A stretch of DNA of 46,628 nucleotides from Rhodopirellula sp. (GTDB lineage Bacteria > Planctomycetota > Planctomycetia > Pirellulales > Pirellulaceae): the NCBI GenBank assembly GCA_024644085.1, contig JAHELS010000023.1, positions 1-46,628 of the forward strand. The letters are read 5' to 3'. Each line of letters opens with the position of its first letter. The first letter of the stretch is position 1. The notes beneath the pieces were generated by a model. That model had not been told where the DNA came from, ran no database searches, and saw only the letters and a list, made by a program, of their open reading frames with translations. The position numbers and the translations under genes were made by a program. Shown here in pieces: positions 18,410-26,377 of the stretch.

Positions 18410-19411
18410 CTACCCCCCGAGCAAACGCTCGGTAATTGTGCGGACGCCGAATTTGGCAGGATCGGTAACGGGCAGCGACAAACGTGCGGACGTTTCATCG
18501 ATCAGACGAGTGGTCTCGGTACCGGACAACTGACACGTATTGAGCGATACACCAACGCACCGAATGTCCCGGTTAACCACGCGTCCGGCTCGGAGTGTCA
18601 TCTCGATCACGTCCTCGATTGAGGGCATGGGTATTTCCGTCTTGAGCAACGTTTTTCGAGTCGGTTCATGGCAAACGACGATTGCGTCGGGCTGCGTGCC
18701 ATGCAACAGCCCCAATGACACTCCGGCAAAAGCGGGGTGGAAAAGGGAACCTTGGCCTTCGACAACATCCCAGTGATCCTCGTCCGCGGAGGGTGAGAGC
18801 CATTCCGCGGCGCCGGCAATGAAATCGGCAACCACGGCGTCGACTGCGACCCCGCGCCCGGCGATCAAGATTCCTGTTTGGCCGCTTGCGCGAAAGTCGG
18901 CGGAAACGCCCAGTTGCCGCAGATCGCGTTCGATCGACAGCGACGTGAACATCTTGCCGATCGAGCAATCCGTGCCGACGGTCAGCAGGCGCTTCCCGGA
19001 TCGTTTCACGCCGGTACCGGTTTTGAAAACACGATTGGTGTGTCGCACATTCAACAGCTTCGCGCCGGCTCGCTCGGCTGCTTCGGCGATCGGCGCGATC
19101 GACTCCAGCGGCGTATGCAGTCCGCTTGCCACATCCATCCCTGCTTCGAGAGCCGAAACGATTGTCCCGGTCCACTCAGGCGGGATCACACCGCCGAAAT
19201 TGACAGTTCCGATTACAAACGTTCTTGCGCCCGCGGATGCAGCCTCCTGCGGGCTCATTTCGGGAATTCCAAGGTCCGCCTTGCATTGCGGCAATCGGGA
19301 CTGGGCCAATGCCAACTGCGGCCTCCAGTTGACGATCCCGTGTCCGGTCTTCGCGGTCAGGTCGTCCGGGGCATCACCGAGGAAGATCAAATAGGGAGGA
19401 CGAACTTCCAA
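18410..19411 (-). CDS. dgcN: DUF1611 family protein, DgcN-like D-glutamate N-acetyltransferase
   Basis: 333 residues. Hallmarks of DUF1611 are an N-terminal Rossmann-like domain (PPYLIFLGDAPDDLTAKTG, FVIGTVNFGGVIPPEW), then a P-loop-like segment LLTVGTDCSIGKMFTSLSIE, GQTGILIAGRGVAVDAVVAD, VVEGQGSLFHPAFAGVSLG and VVCHEPTRKTL. In the characterised marine pathway DgcN acetylates D-glutamate using acetyl-CoA. The start is TTG at 19411, supported by GGAGA seven bases upstream (19419-19423); no in-frame ATG precedes residue 51. Followed after 9 bp by dgcA and preceded after 34 bp by the mutS-like gene, all same strand. Confidence 0.84.
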   Translation of the reverse strand: MEVRPPYLIFLGDAPDDLTAKTGHGIVNWRPQLALAQSRLPQCKADLGIPEMSPQEAASAGARTFVIGTVNFGGVIPPEWTGTIVSALEAGMDVASGLHTPLESIAPIAEAAERAGAKLLNVRHTNRVFKTGTGVKRSGKRLLTVGTDCSIGKMFTSLSIERDLRQLGVSADFRASGQTGILIAGRGVAVDAVVADFIAGAAEWLSPSADEDHWDVVEGQGSLFHPAFAGVSLGLLHGTQPDAIVVCHEPTRKTLLKTEIPMPSIEDVIEMTLRAGRVVNRDIRCVGVSLNTCQLSGTETTRLIDETSARLSLPVTDPAKFGVRTITERLLGG

Positions 19412-19445
19412 TCAACTGTCTCCAATGATGTGCGGCCAACGTTGA

Positions 19446-21404
19446 TCAATCTTGCCGGCCGGTCTGATCACCAAGCCCGACCATCTCCAACAGTCGCAGC
19501 GCGTTTGTCGTGGGCGAGACTCCCTTTCGCATCCGATAATCGAAGGTCATCTGTTCGTTGCCGGATGCATCGGGCCGAATCGTCTCGCGAAAATGGACCG
19601 CTTCGGCCAAGGATTGAAGTTCCGGGTCGTCGGCGAGTTCCAAATCATGGGTGCTGATCGCACCAATGGATCGCGACTCGATCAGGTGTCGCAGAACTTG
19701 CACAACCGCGATTTGCCGTTCGCGGCTGTTCGTGCCCTGCAGAATTTCATCGAGCAGAAACAAGCAAACGCGGTCGCTGGTACGGGCCATCTGCCGGGCA
19801 TGATCCACGACGGACTTCAGCCGTTGAAGTTCGGCCATGTAGAAAGATACTCCTTCGCTGACATCGTCACTGACACGGATGCTGGTCGCTAACTCGAGCG
19901 AAGGAATCGTGAAAGTCTTTGCACACACCGGCCCGCCCACCGCTGCCAATGAAACGTTCAAACCGATGCTGCGAAGCATCGTGCTTTTTCCCGACATGTT
20001 GCTGCCCGTGACAAGCAACAACGTTCCTGGTGGGCCAACCTTGACGTCATTGCAGATACGCGATTGATCCGACAGCAGGGGATGCCCGATCTGGGTCGCT
20101 TCGAGTAGCGGGTTCTGGGCGTCAAGGTTCCACTGCGGCGCAGCCCAGGAAGGATACTCGTCGCGAAGCGCGGCGATCGATATGACTGATTCAAGTTCCC
20201 CCAGTGCATCAAACCAGTCCTCGACCACGTCGGCGTACTCGGCTTGCCATTGCTCGAGCCGGCGAAGCACTTTGACGTCCCACAGCCCGAGCGCCTGGAG
20301 CGGAAGATACAACAGAAAGGTTCCGGCCGATTGCCGCAGTCCCCCGGCCCGGGCCACCTTTTGAAGGGCTTTCATGCCGGCTACGGCCGAGCGATCCTGC
20401 TCGAGCAATATCCGGCGGACTTTCGCCAGAAATCCGTCGTCCGCGGTTTTCGGTAGCCACTCGGCTGCCGAAAAAATCTCCTCGTAATGTTTCACCGCGC
20501 GACGGTTGGACATCGCTATCGCAAAGATCGCATGCGCTGGACCGAGCATGGCGGCGGTCAAGGATAGATTGATGACCACAAGTGACACGATTCCAATCAG
20601 GCTATTGCGAAACCAGTCAGGTGGTAACGCGCCCGCGGCGCTGATGACCAGAATGGCAATGAAGATGCAAGCGAGAAGTGACGACAGGGTCGCCCAAGTC
20701 ACTAACCATGCTCGTTTGGCCAGCCACGGCTCGCCCGTAGCCCAGCGGACAAAGTGGTTGGGGTCGCCAGTGCTTTCGCCGACCTGGCGGGCCAGCGTGT
20801 AGAAACGTAAACGTTGATCGCGAAGCGGCGCCAATGCGTCCGCGGCTGCCGCGCGCTGCTGGGCGACCCCGGCGTCGGCGGGGCCTGCCAACCAATGCGC
20901 AAGCGTACGAATTCCCGGCGCTGTTGCCGCCATCGAGACCAGATGAAACAGCGAAGCGCGGCCGAGCAAATCGAGATCCCCGGCAACGTCGTGCCGATGC
21001 CCCGGAAGGTTCACTTCGGCCAACTGATTCGCCAGGCCTTTTGTCGCGAGCCGATCCCAATCTCGCTGGAGCCGCGCGATCAAGCGCTGGATGACACTTC
21101 GATGTCGTCTCAGTTCTTCGAGTTTTTCGCGGATGGGCTCGTTGATCGTAACAACCACGAGAAACAACCCAATGGCAATCCAACCGATCCATCCGGCCTT
21201 GGGGACGCCGTCAAACCCATACCCGACAACCCAAAACACCAGGGCGGCAAAGAACAACAACACACGGGCTTTGCCGAAGTGACGATCCCTCGTCTCGAGT
21301 TGCGCGCGTTCCAGGTCGATCGTGTCGAGTTGCGCGCGGTACCGCTGAAGTGCGTCGTCGGCACTCGCCAAATGAACATCCTCGGCCGATCTCAAATCGT
21401 TCAA
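19446..21404 (-). CDS. Membrane-anchored MutS-family ATPase
   Basis: About 652 residues from a TTG that overlaps the upstream stop (TTGA). The C-terminal MutS domain V is clear: LLLVTGSNMSGKSTMLRSIG (Walker A, about 460-475), VRVSDDVSEGVSFYMAELQR-type helix, VCLFLLDEILQGTNSRER (Walker B plus signature, about 550) and GAISTHDLELAD. The mismatch-recognition domain I (Phe-x-Glu) is absent. Instead there are hydrophobic helices near the N-terminus (VLLFFAALVFWVVGYGF, WIGWIAIGLFLVVVTI) and three more around 225-290 (SLLACIFIAILVISAAGAL, SLIGIVSLVVINLSLTAAML). It is therefore not the classical MutS1 repair protein; the function of membrane MutS relatives is poorly known. The frame upstream to 21704 overlaps the previous gene and is not coding. 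Confidence 0.86.
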   Translation of the reverse strand: MNDLRSAEDVHLASADDALQRYRAQLDTIDLERAQLETRDRHFGKARVLLFFAALVFWVVGYGFDGVPKAGWIGWIAIGLFLVVVTINEPIREKLEELRRHRSVIQRLIARLQRDWDRLATKGLANQLAEVNLPGHRHDVAGDLDLLGRASLFHLVSMAATAPGIRTLAHWLAGPADAGVAQQRAAAADALAPLRDQRLRFYTLARQVGESTGDPNHFVRWATGEPWLAKRAWLVTWATLSSLLACIFIAILVISAAGALPPDWFRNSLIGIVSLVVINLSLTAAMLGPAHAIFAIAMSNRRAVKHYEEIFSAAEWLPKTADDGFLAKVRRILLEQDRSAVAGMKALQKVARAGGLRQSAGTFLLYLPLQALGLWDVKVLRRLEQWQAEYADVVEDWFDALGELESVISIAALRDEYPSWAAPQWNLDAQNPLLEATQIGHPLLSDQSRICNDVKVGPPGTLLLVTGSNMSGKSTMLRSIGLNVSLAAVGGPVCAKTFTIPSLELATSIRVSDDVSEGVSFYMAELQRLKSVVDHARQMARTSDRVCLFLLDEILQGTNSRERQIAVVQVLRHLIESRSIGAISTHDLELADDPELQSLAEAVHFRETIRPDASGNEQMTFDYRMRKGVSPTTNALRLLEMVGLGDQTGRQD

Positions 21405-22927
21405 ACCGCTTCCAGCTTCGCTCTTGGTTCTTGGGCGTTTTCCGATCCGATGACAACTTTGGTCGCAATGCGATCCTGAAGATTCGGACGAAAGACCGTC
21501 AACAGCAACAACGGCAGGAACCAGGCGATGTACAGCCCGCCGCCGGAACCGTGCCAGAATTGAGCCGCGACCATCAACGCCGCGGAACCGCTGAGCAACG
21601 TGCCGAGATTCTTCTGCGCAGGCCAGGCGGCAAAGAAAACGCTGAGAATCACGAATGCAACGATCACCGGCAAACGCCAAATCGGGCTCCAGCCCAGCGC
21701 CCACAGGCCGCTCAACTCGTGTGCTTCGCGATTCGGATTGAGCAAGCCGAACATGCGCCGCAAGTGCTCGGTTAATGACGCCGAGTCATCGAATGAAAGA
21801 GCCACCATCAACAAAGCGAGCATCGCGACCACGCCGACCGAAAAGTTGCGGACACCGCGTTTCCAGTAAAAACTGAACCACAGCGGCAACAGGAACAGCG
21901 GATAGTAAACCAGACCGCCCGCTAATCCGATAAAGATTCCTGCAAGCAGCGGCTTGCGATAACAAAGCACTGCCCATAACAGCAGCGCAGCGGGGAGCGC
22001 ATGGTCGACCCGTCCGGTCATCTGTGCCGTGTACGGAAGGATCAAGTACAGCGTCGCGCAACCGACGCCGGCGCGAAGATTGCTGAAGTGACGGTTGCTG
22101 ATCAACACGATCCCCGAGACGATCGCGAGGTGCGCCAGGATCGCCAGTGCTTTGGCAATCTGTGCCAACTGCGTTTGCGCCGGGCTGAGTTCCGCGTTGG
22201 TCGGCGGCGAAGCACCGCCGGGTTGGTCGCTGATAGGACGAGTTGGAATCGCCGGCAGCATGTTCATCATCGCGTAGCCGGGACCAAGTGCGGGCCCCTG
22301 AGTGACCTGGATCCGCGGATTGCTCGCGACCACGTTCGCCATCATGAATACAAACATCGAGATGCCGATGAATATCAGGCCGCCAGTGGTCAAGTTCGGG
22401 TCGAGAAGCGGTCGCCGGACCATCAACGGGTCGAACATCAATCGCAGCAACAAGAACGATTCAACAACGAACAGGTAGATGAAACCCCACCTTTGAATAT
22501 CCATAGGTCCGAACCCGGGTTTGCCACGCACAGGGGCAACATCGCCGGACTCACCGCTTTCAATTTCCGACGGATCCGCCGCTTCGAGATCGTCTTCCTC
22601 GAGCGCAGGTTCAGCTTCGTTTTGAGCAACGAAGTGAGCCGGTGGAGTCCGGGTCAACGAGGTCATCGTTTCGATGTTACGGCTTGCATCGGACTCGCGC
22701 TGTCGAGCCTTTTGTTCGGCCACCGCTTCGGATTCAAGCAGCTCACGCCGATATCCCTCGTGGACAATCAGCAGTCCCGGAGCGAGCAGGATCAGCATCA
22801 CAATGTCGAGATTCCGCACGCTCCAGAAGCGATGAAAGACGAAGTACAACCCAATCGTCAGAAACGACGACAGATATACCCATGTCGTCGGGTCTGGACG
22901 CCTATAGTAGAGCAGTATTTCGCCCAT
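21401..22927 (-). CDS. Polytopic membrane protein, GT87/DUF2029-like glycosyltransferase candidate
   Basis: About 508 residues from ATG 22927 (MGEILLYYRRPDPTTW). At least ten hydrophobic helices, starting YLSSFLTIGLYFVFHRF and IVMLILLAPGLLIVHEG. A charged cytoplasmic loop of about 60 residues (AEPALEEDDLEAADPSEIES) follows, then the main membrane block with TAQMTGRVDHALPAALLLWA and KPLLAGIFIGLAGGLVYYP, which resembles polyprenyl-phosphate mannose-type GT-C enzymes. No catalytic Asp motif could be confirmed, so the activity is tentative. The frame continues open to 23413 but that part antisenses the tfoX gene. Its stop overlaps the MutS-like start, making them one operon with dgcN and dgcA. 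Confidence 0.75.
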   Translation of the reverse strand: MGEILLYYRRPDPTTWVYLSSFLTIGLYFVFHRFWSVRNLDIVMLILLAPGLLIVHEGYRRELLESEAVAEQKARQRESDASRNIETMTSLTRTPPAHFVAQNEAEPALEEDDLEAADPSEIESGESGDVAPVRGKPGFGPMDIQRWGFIYLFVVESFLLLRLMFDPLMVRRPLLDPNLTTGGLIFIGISMFVFMMANVVASNPRIQVTQGPALGPGYAMMNMLPAIPTRPISDQPGGASPPTNAELSPAQTQLAQIAKALAILAHLAIVSGIVLISNRHFSNLRAGVGCATLYLILPYTAQMTGRVDHALPAALLLWAVLCYRKPLLAGIFIGLAGGLVYYPLFLLPLWFSFYWKRGVRNFSVGVVAMLALLMVALSFDDSASLTEHLRRMFGLLNPNREAHELSGLWALGWSPIWRLPVIVAFVILSVFFAAWPAQKNLGTLLSGSAALMVAAQFWHGSGGGLYIAWFLPLLLLTVFRPNLQDRIATKVVIGSENAQEPRAKLEAV

Positions 22928-23025
22928 CCGGATCGGAGCATCGCAAACGGTTTCGCGATCTCCACAACTCCAAAAAACAATCGTATTGACCCATTCACTA
23001 AGCGAGCCTAACAGAATATCGCATT

Positions 23026-23120
23026 GGGAGGTGATGAGAAGGATGCGAGCACCCCATGCACACCGGGGGACCAGCACTTGCTTCTCATCAATTAGCCGAA
23101 GGCCACGACGTTCATCGTGG
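23026..23120 (+). promoter_or_regulatory. Structured leader before the TfoX-C gene
   Basis: A strong Shine-Dalgarno (gggaggtga, 23026-23034) is followed by a 10-base perfect inverted repeat, tgatgagaag (23032-23041) with cttctcatca (23081-23090), and an inner cccc/gggg pairing (23052-23055, 23065-23068). A second perfect hairpin, ccacga-cgttca-tcgtgg, is at 23103-23120. The first arm overlaps the Shine-Dalgarno and first ATG, so pairing would hide the ribosome site. Lies in the divergent gap between the GT87-like gene and tfoX. Regulatory role is inferred. Confidence 0.4.
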
Positions 23121-23153
23121 TCCTGTTGTACCGTGGAATTTGGTCCGCCATGA
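23043..23153 (+). CDS. Possible 36-residue leader ORF coupled to the TfoX-C gene
   Basis: Short frame starting at ATG 23043, 11 bases after a perfect GGAGG (an upstream in-frame ATG at 23034 touches that site). It reads MRAPHAHRGTSTCF... and is rich in Arg, Ser and Cys, ending in EFGPP. Its TGA overlaps the ATG of the TfoX-C gene (ATGA). No homology recognised. The strong ribosome site, rare in this window, and the coupling argue for translation; the amino-acid composition argues for caution. Alternatively the region is only a structured 5' leader. Confidence 0.35.
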   Translation: MRAPHAHRGTSTCFSSISRRPRRSSWSCCTVEFGPP

Positions 23154-23416
23154 GCGAGCGCCTTGCCGACCTGCCCAACCTTGGAGAAAAGTCCGCCCAA
23201 ATGCTGGAAGCGGCCGGAATTCGGTCTCCTGAGCAACTGCGCAGCCTGGGCCCCGTGATGGCATATCTGGCGGTCAGGCAAGCGGGGCAGAATCCGTCGA
23301 TGAACTTCTTGTGGGCGGTCGCCGCAGGGATCCAGAATCGGCTTTGGAATGAACTTTCGGAGGATGAAAAAGACCGATTGCGAGCCGAGCTGCGGCAAAT
23401 CACAGAGTCGCAATGA
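23150..23416 (+). CDS. TfoX C-terminal domain protein
   Basis: 88 residues consisting almost only of the TfoX_C helical domain: LADLPNLGEKSAQMLEAAGI, then SPEQLRSLGPVMAYLAVRQA, then MNFLWAVAAGIQNRLWNELS. In Gammaproteobacteria TfoX/Sxy regulates competence with an N-terminal domain that is missing here; stand-alone C-terminal domains are common and of unknown function, perhaps nucleic-acid binding through the helix-hairpin-helix-like LPNLG segment. ATG at 23150 overlaps the stop of a possible leader ORF; a longer GTG start at 23117 is less likely. The aminotransferase gene follows 63 bp downstream. Confidence 0.85.
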   Translation: MSERLADLPNLGEKSAQMLEAAGIRSPEQLRSLGPVMAYLAVRQAGQNPSMNFLWAVAAGIQNRLWNELSEDEKDRLRAELRQITESQ

Positions 23417-23479
23417 CCGCCGGTCTCGCGTTTGTTTTCTGTGGATGAGCCATGAACCTTTGCGGCTGCAATCGTTACT

Positions 23480-24967
23480 ATGTCCTTGGCTCGCCCTCGA
23501 AACAGTACCTGTTCCCAGTTCTCGACCTCACGGAGTTTGTCCAACGTGGATTCATCACCGGCGAAATCGGCATCCTCGCATCAATCGTTGGCGGCAGAGT
23601 CGTTGCGGGCCGATCCTCGTGTCGCCGAGGCTCGACGGCTGATCGCCGCGGCGGTTAGTGAACACTCATCATCGATTGGCGGTACACGCGGTGCGAATCC
23701 GTCGCTGGTCTCTGAGTACAAGGCATTGCTCGAGCGACTCGGGGCGGCCCGTGGCGGACCACCCTTCTGGCCGTACCTGGCGTCCGGTCTTGGAAATGGG
23801 CCCTATGTGGAGCTGGCCGACGGCAGCGTCAAGCTCGATTTCATTTCCGGGATTGGAGTACATGGCTGCGGCCACAGTCATCCTGCGATGATCGATGCGG
23901 CAATCGATGCCGCGCTCGAAGATACGGTGATGCAGGGGAATCTTCAGCAGCATCCACCGAGTCTTCGCATGTGTGAACGGTTGATCGCGATGGCGAGCGA
24001 AAGCGGTGCAAAGATCGATCATTGTCTGTTGTCGACCAGCGGTGCCATGGCGAACGAGAACGCGCTCAAGATTGCCCTGCACCATAAGTCCCCCGCCGAC
24101 CGCGTCATTGCATTCGATAATGCGTTCGCGGGACGTACATTGGCAATGGCCGCGGTGACCGACCGGCCGAATTATCGAATGGGTTTGCCCCTTGCGCTGT
24201 CTGTTGACTATCTTCCGTTTCGAGATCCGGCCGATCCGGAACGCAGCACTCGTGCGGCACTGGATGAACTGCGACGATTGCTCAAGCGACACCCCGGCCG
24301 CTACGGCGCATTCTGGGCCGAACCGATTGCGGGTGAAGGGGGATACTATCCGGGCAGCCACGAGTTCTTTGCCGCGCTGTGCAAGCCGCTCCGCGACGAG
24401 GGCGTTCCGATCATCTTCGACGAAGTTCAATCGTTCTCACGATCCTCCCGTCCGTTTGCGTTCCAGCATTACGGATTGGACGAATTCGCCGATATCATCA
24501 CGGTCGGAAAAATCACCCAGGTGTGCGCGACATTGTACGGCGAGGCATTCAAGCCGAAAGCGCCGATTCTCAGCCAGACCTTCACTGGCTCGTCGTCGTC
24601 GATCGCCACCGGATTGGCAATGCTCGATCAATTGAACTCCGGCGGATGTTTTGGGGCCGCTGGTGAGAACATGAAGCGACACCAGTATTTTGCCGACGGG
24701 CTGGAAGAGCTTGGGAAGAAATACCCTCTGCGCGGACCGTATGGCGAAGGGATGATGATTGGGTTCACGCCCGCGGACGGCACATTCGAGCGGGCCAAGC
24801 GGTTGATGACGATCATGTACGAGGTGGGGCTGCTTGGTTTCGTCTGCGGTTCCGATCCGACGCGGATTCGTTTCTTGCCGCCCCCGGCGACGACGACGCG
24901 TAAGCACATTGACGACGCACTGTCGCTGCTCGAGCAATCGCTCGAAAAGTTTGTTCAACAGATCTGA
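23480..24967 (+). CDS. Class III PLP aminotransferase (lysine 6-/succinylornithine-aminotransferase-like)
   Basis: 495 residues, fold type I. Motifs are VHGCGHSHPAMIDAAIDAAL, LLSTSGAMANENALKIALHH, FWAEPIAGEGGYYPGSHEFF, VPIIFDEVQSFSRS (PLP Asp) and IITVGKITQVCATLYGEAF (Schiff-base Lys near 344), then SQTFTGSSSSIATGLAML. The GKxTQVC lysine context is closer to L-lysine 6-aminotransferase than to AstC/ArgD. The downstream neighbour AstA, 15 bp away, suggests the succinylornithine step of arginine catabolism, so the substrate is undecided between ornithine derivatives and lysine. The first 40 residues after ATG 23480 are Ser-rich and may be non-native; a GTG about 70 bases later is an alternative. 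Confidence 0.87.
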   Translation: MSLARPRNSTCSQFSTSRSLSNVDSSPAKSASSHQSLAAESLRADPRVAEARRLIAAAVSEHSSSIGGTRGANPSLVSEYKALLERLGAARGGPPFWPYLASGLGNGPYVELADGSVKLDFISGIGVHGCGHSHPAMIDAAIDAALEDTVMQGNLQQHPPSLRMCERLIAMASESGAKIDHCLLSTSGAMANENALKIALHHKSPADRVIAFDNAFAGRTLAMAAVTDRPNYRMGLPLALSVDYLPFRDPADPERSTRAALDELRRLLKRHPGRYGAFWAEPIAGEGGYYPGSHEFFAALCKPLRDEGVPIIFDEVQSFSRSSRPFAFQHYGLDEFADIITVGKITQVCATLYGEAFKPKAPILSQTFTGSSSSIATGLAMLDQLNSGGCFGAAGENMKRHQYFADGLEELGKKYPLRGPYGEGMMIGFTPADGTFERAKRLMTIMYEVGLLGFVCGSDPTRIRFLPPPATTTRKHIDDALSLLEQSLEKFVQQI

Positions 24968-24982
24968 CCAGGCGGAATTGGC

Positions 24983-26005
24983 ATGTGGGTGGTTCGCGCT
25001 GTACGAATTGACGACCTCGACTCGTTGCACCAACTCGTTGAATCGGCAACGCGCGGATTGACATCTCTCCAGCTCGACCGTTCGCGATTGCTCGACCGAG
25101 TCGAGCAGTCAACGTTTGCGTTCAGCCGAATCGGTCCGTCCCCCCGCGGGGAACCTTACGTGTTGGTGCTGGTCAATACCGAGACCGGCGAACTGGTTGG
25201 TACTTCGACGATCTATGCCAAGACGGGTGGGTACCAGCCCTTTTATGCCTACAAGATTGTCGAATCCGATCACCAGAGCGAATTGCTGGGCGTGCGTCAT
25301 CACCGCGTCCGGCTTGACCTGCAGCGAATTCATGACGGACCCACTGAAATCGGCAGTCTGTTTCTGCGCGGCAAGTATCGAGGCGAGGGTCGGGGACGCT
25401 GGCTTTCACTGGCGCGATTCGCCCTGATATCGATGTTGCCCCACCGTTTTGCCGATCGTGTGATCGCGGAGATGCGTGGAAAGGCCAATGCCGACGGTTC
25501 GGTGCCCTTTTTCGAGGCGGTCGCCGGACGATTCATTCCCACCGATTTCGCAACGGTCGACGCGATGTCGACGATTTCCAAACAGTTCATCGAAGAGATG
25601 ATGCCGAAGCATCCGATCTATCTCGATCTGCTCGCACGCGACGCCCGCCGGGGGATCGGTCATGTCCACGAAGAAAGCGCTCCGGCGCTCGCGATGTTGC
25701 AAAGCGAAGGGTTTGGCGAAACCGACATGGTCGACATCTTCGACGCCGGTCCGATGATCAGCTGCCAAACCATGTCGATTCACGCGGTGAAGCGTTGCCG
25801 CGAGGTCACGGTCGAATCAGTCGTTGAATCGCTCGATGGGCCCGCGGACAAAATGATCCTGGCAAGCAGCGCCGGCGGGTTTACGAGCGTGCTGACCGAT
25901 GTGCAACTCGATGCAAGCACGGTCGTGGTCACGCGCGCAGACGCTCAGCCGCTCGCAATCGAATCAGGCTCGGTTTGCACAGTGTTGGCACTGCGTCCCG
26001 AGTGA
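24983..26005 (+). CDS. astA: Arginine N-succinyltransferase
   Basis: 340 residues, the family's usual length. AstA transfers succinyl from succinyl-CoA to the alpha-amino group of arginine, first step of the ammonia-producing AST pathway. Characteristic segments are MWVVRAVRIDDLDSLHQLVE, GTSTIYAKTGGYQPFYAYK, DGPTEIGSLFLRGKYRGEGR, IAEMRGKANADGSVPFFEAV, MPKHPIYLDLLARDARRGIG and LQSEGFGETDMVDIFDAGP. ATG at 24983 is preceded by AGGCGG. Partner genes astB, astD and astE are absent here; the class III aminotransferase directly upstream could provide AstC. Convergent with the pseudopilin gene, 21 bp apart. Confidence 0.93.
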   Translation: MWVVRAVRIDDLDSLHQLVESATRGLTSLQLDRSRLLDRVEQSTFAFSRIGPSPRGEPYVLVLVNTETGELVGTSTIYAKTGGYQPFYAYKIVESDHQSELLGVRHHRVRLDLQRIHDGPTEIGSLFLRGKYRGEGRGRWLSLARFALISMLPHRFADRVIAEMRGKANADGSVPFFEAVAGRFIPTDFATVDAMSTISKQFIEEMMPKHPIYLDLLARDARRGIGHVHEESAPALAMLQSEGFGETDMVDIFDAGPMISCQTMSIHAVKRCREVTVESVVESLDGPADKMILASSAGGFTSVLTDVQLDASTVVVTRADAQPLAIESGSVCTVLALRPE

Positions 26006-26026
26006 AGAGCCCTGCCGCGTGAAAGT

Positions 26027-26377
26027 TTACTTGACGCGCGTCGCTTCATGCGTCGGACACTCCACGATTCCTCCGCCGCCGAGGCGGTACGATTCACCCG
26101 TGATCGGACATTTTGGCAACACGGCGCCGGTGTATTCGGGCGTAGCCAATTCGAGAAGTTGGGCATTGGGTAATGCGCCAGTCGTGTCGAGGTATCGCTG
26201 GGTGTCCGCCTGCAACACCTTGCGCGTCAAGTCACATGATCGCTGGTTGGCCGTGATGCCTGGTTTGCGCAAGTAAGTGATGCTCATCACGGCAACGGTT
26301 GCTGCGATCATGAGAGCCGCGACCACTTCCAACAGCGATACTCCGGCGCGTTCCCCGCTCGGATTCAAAGACATCAT
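26027..26377 (-). CDS. Type II secretion/type IV pilus-like pseudopilin
   Basis: 116 residues. The N-terminus GERAG-VSLLEVVAALMIAATVAVMS is a class III prepilin signal: cleavage is expected after Gly12, the mature protein has Glu at position 5, and one hydrophobic helix follows. The globular part is short and ends with two cysteines (KCPITGESY, IVECPTHE) that may pair. No calcium site of GspG recognised, so it is best called a minor or planctomycete-type pseudopilin. Its ATG overlaps the gspF stop (ATGA), so it is cotranscribed and coupled. A prepilin peptidase must be encoded elsewhere. Confidence 0.88.
   Translation of the reverse strand: MMSLNPSGERAGVSLLEVVAALMIAATVAVMSITYLRKPGITANQRSCDLTRKVLQADTQRYLDTTGALPNAQLLELATPEYTGAVLPKCPITGESYRLGGGGIVECPTHEATRVK

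Noticed and set aside
22001-23011. 336-codon + strand frame across the GT87-like gene
   Set aside because: The minus-strand frame has regular membrane helices and operon overlap; the + frame is Arg/His/Gln-rich without motifs.
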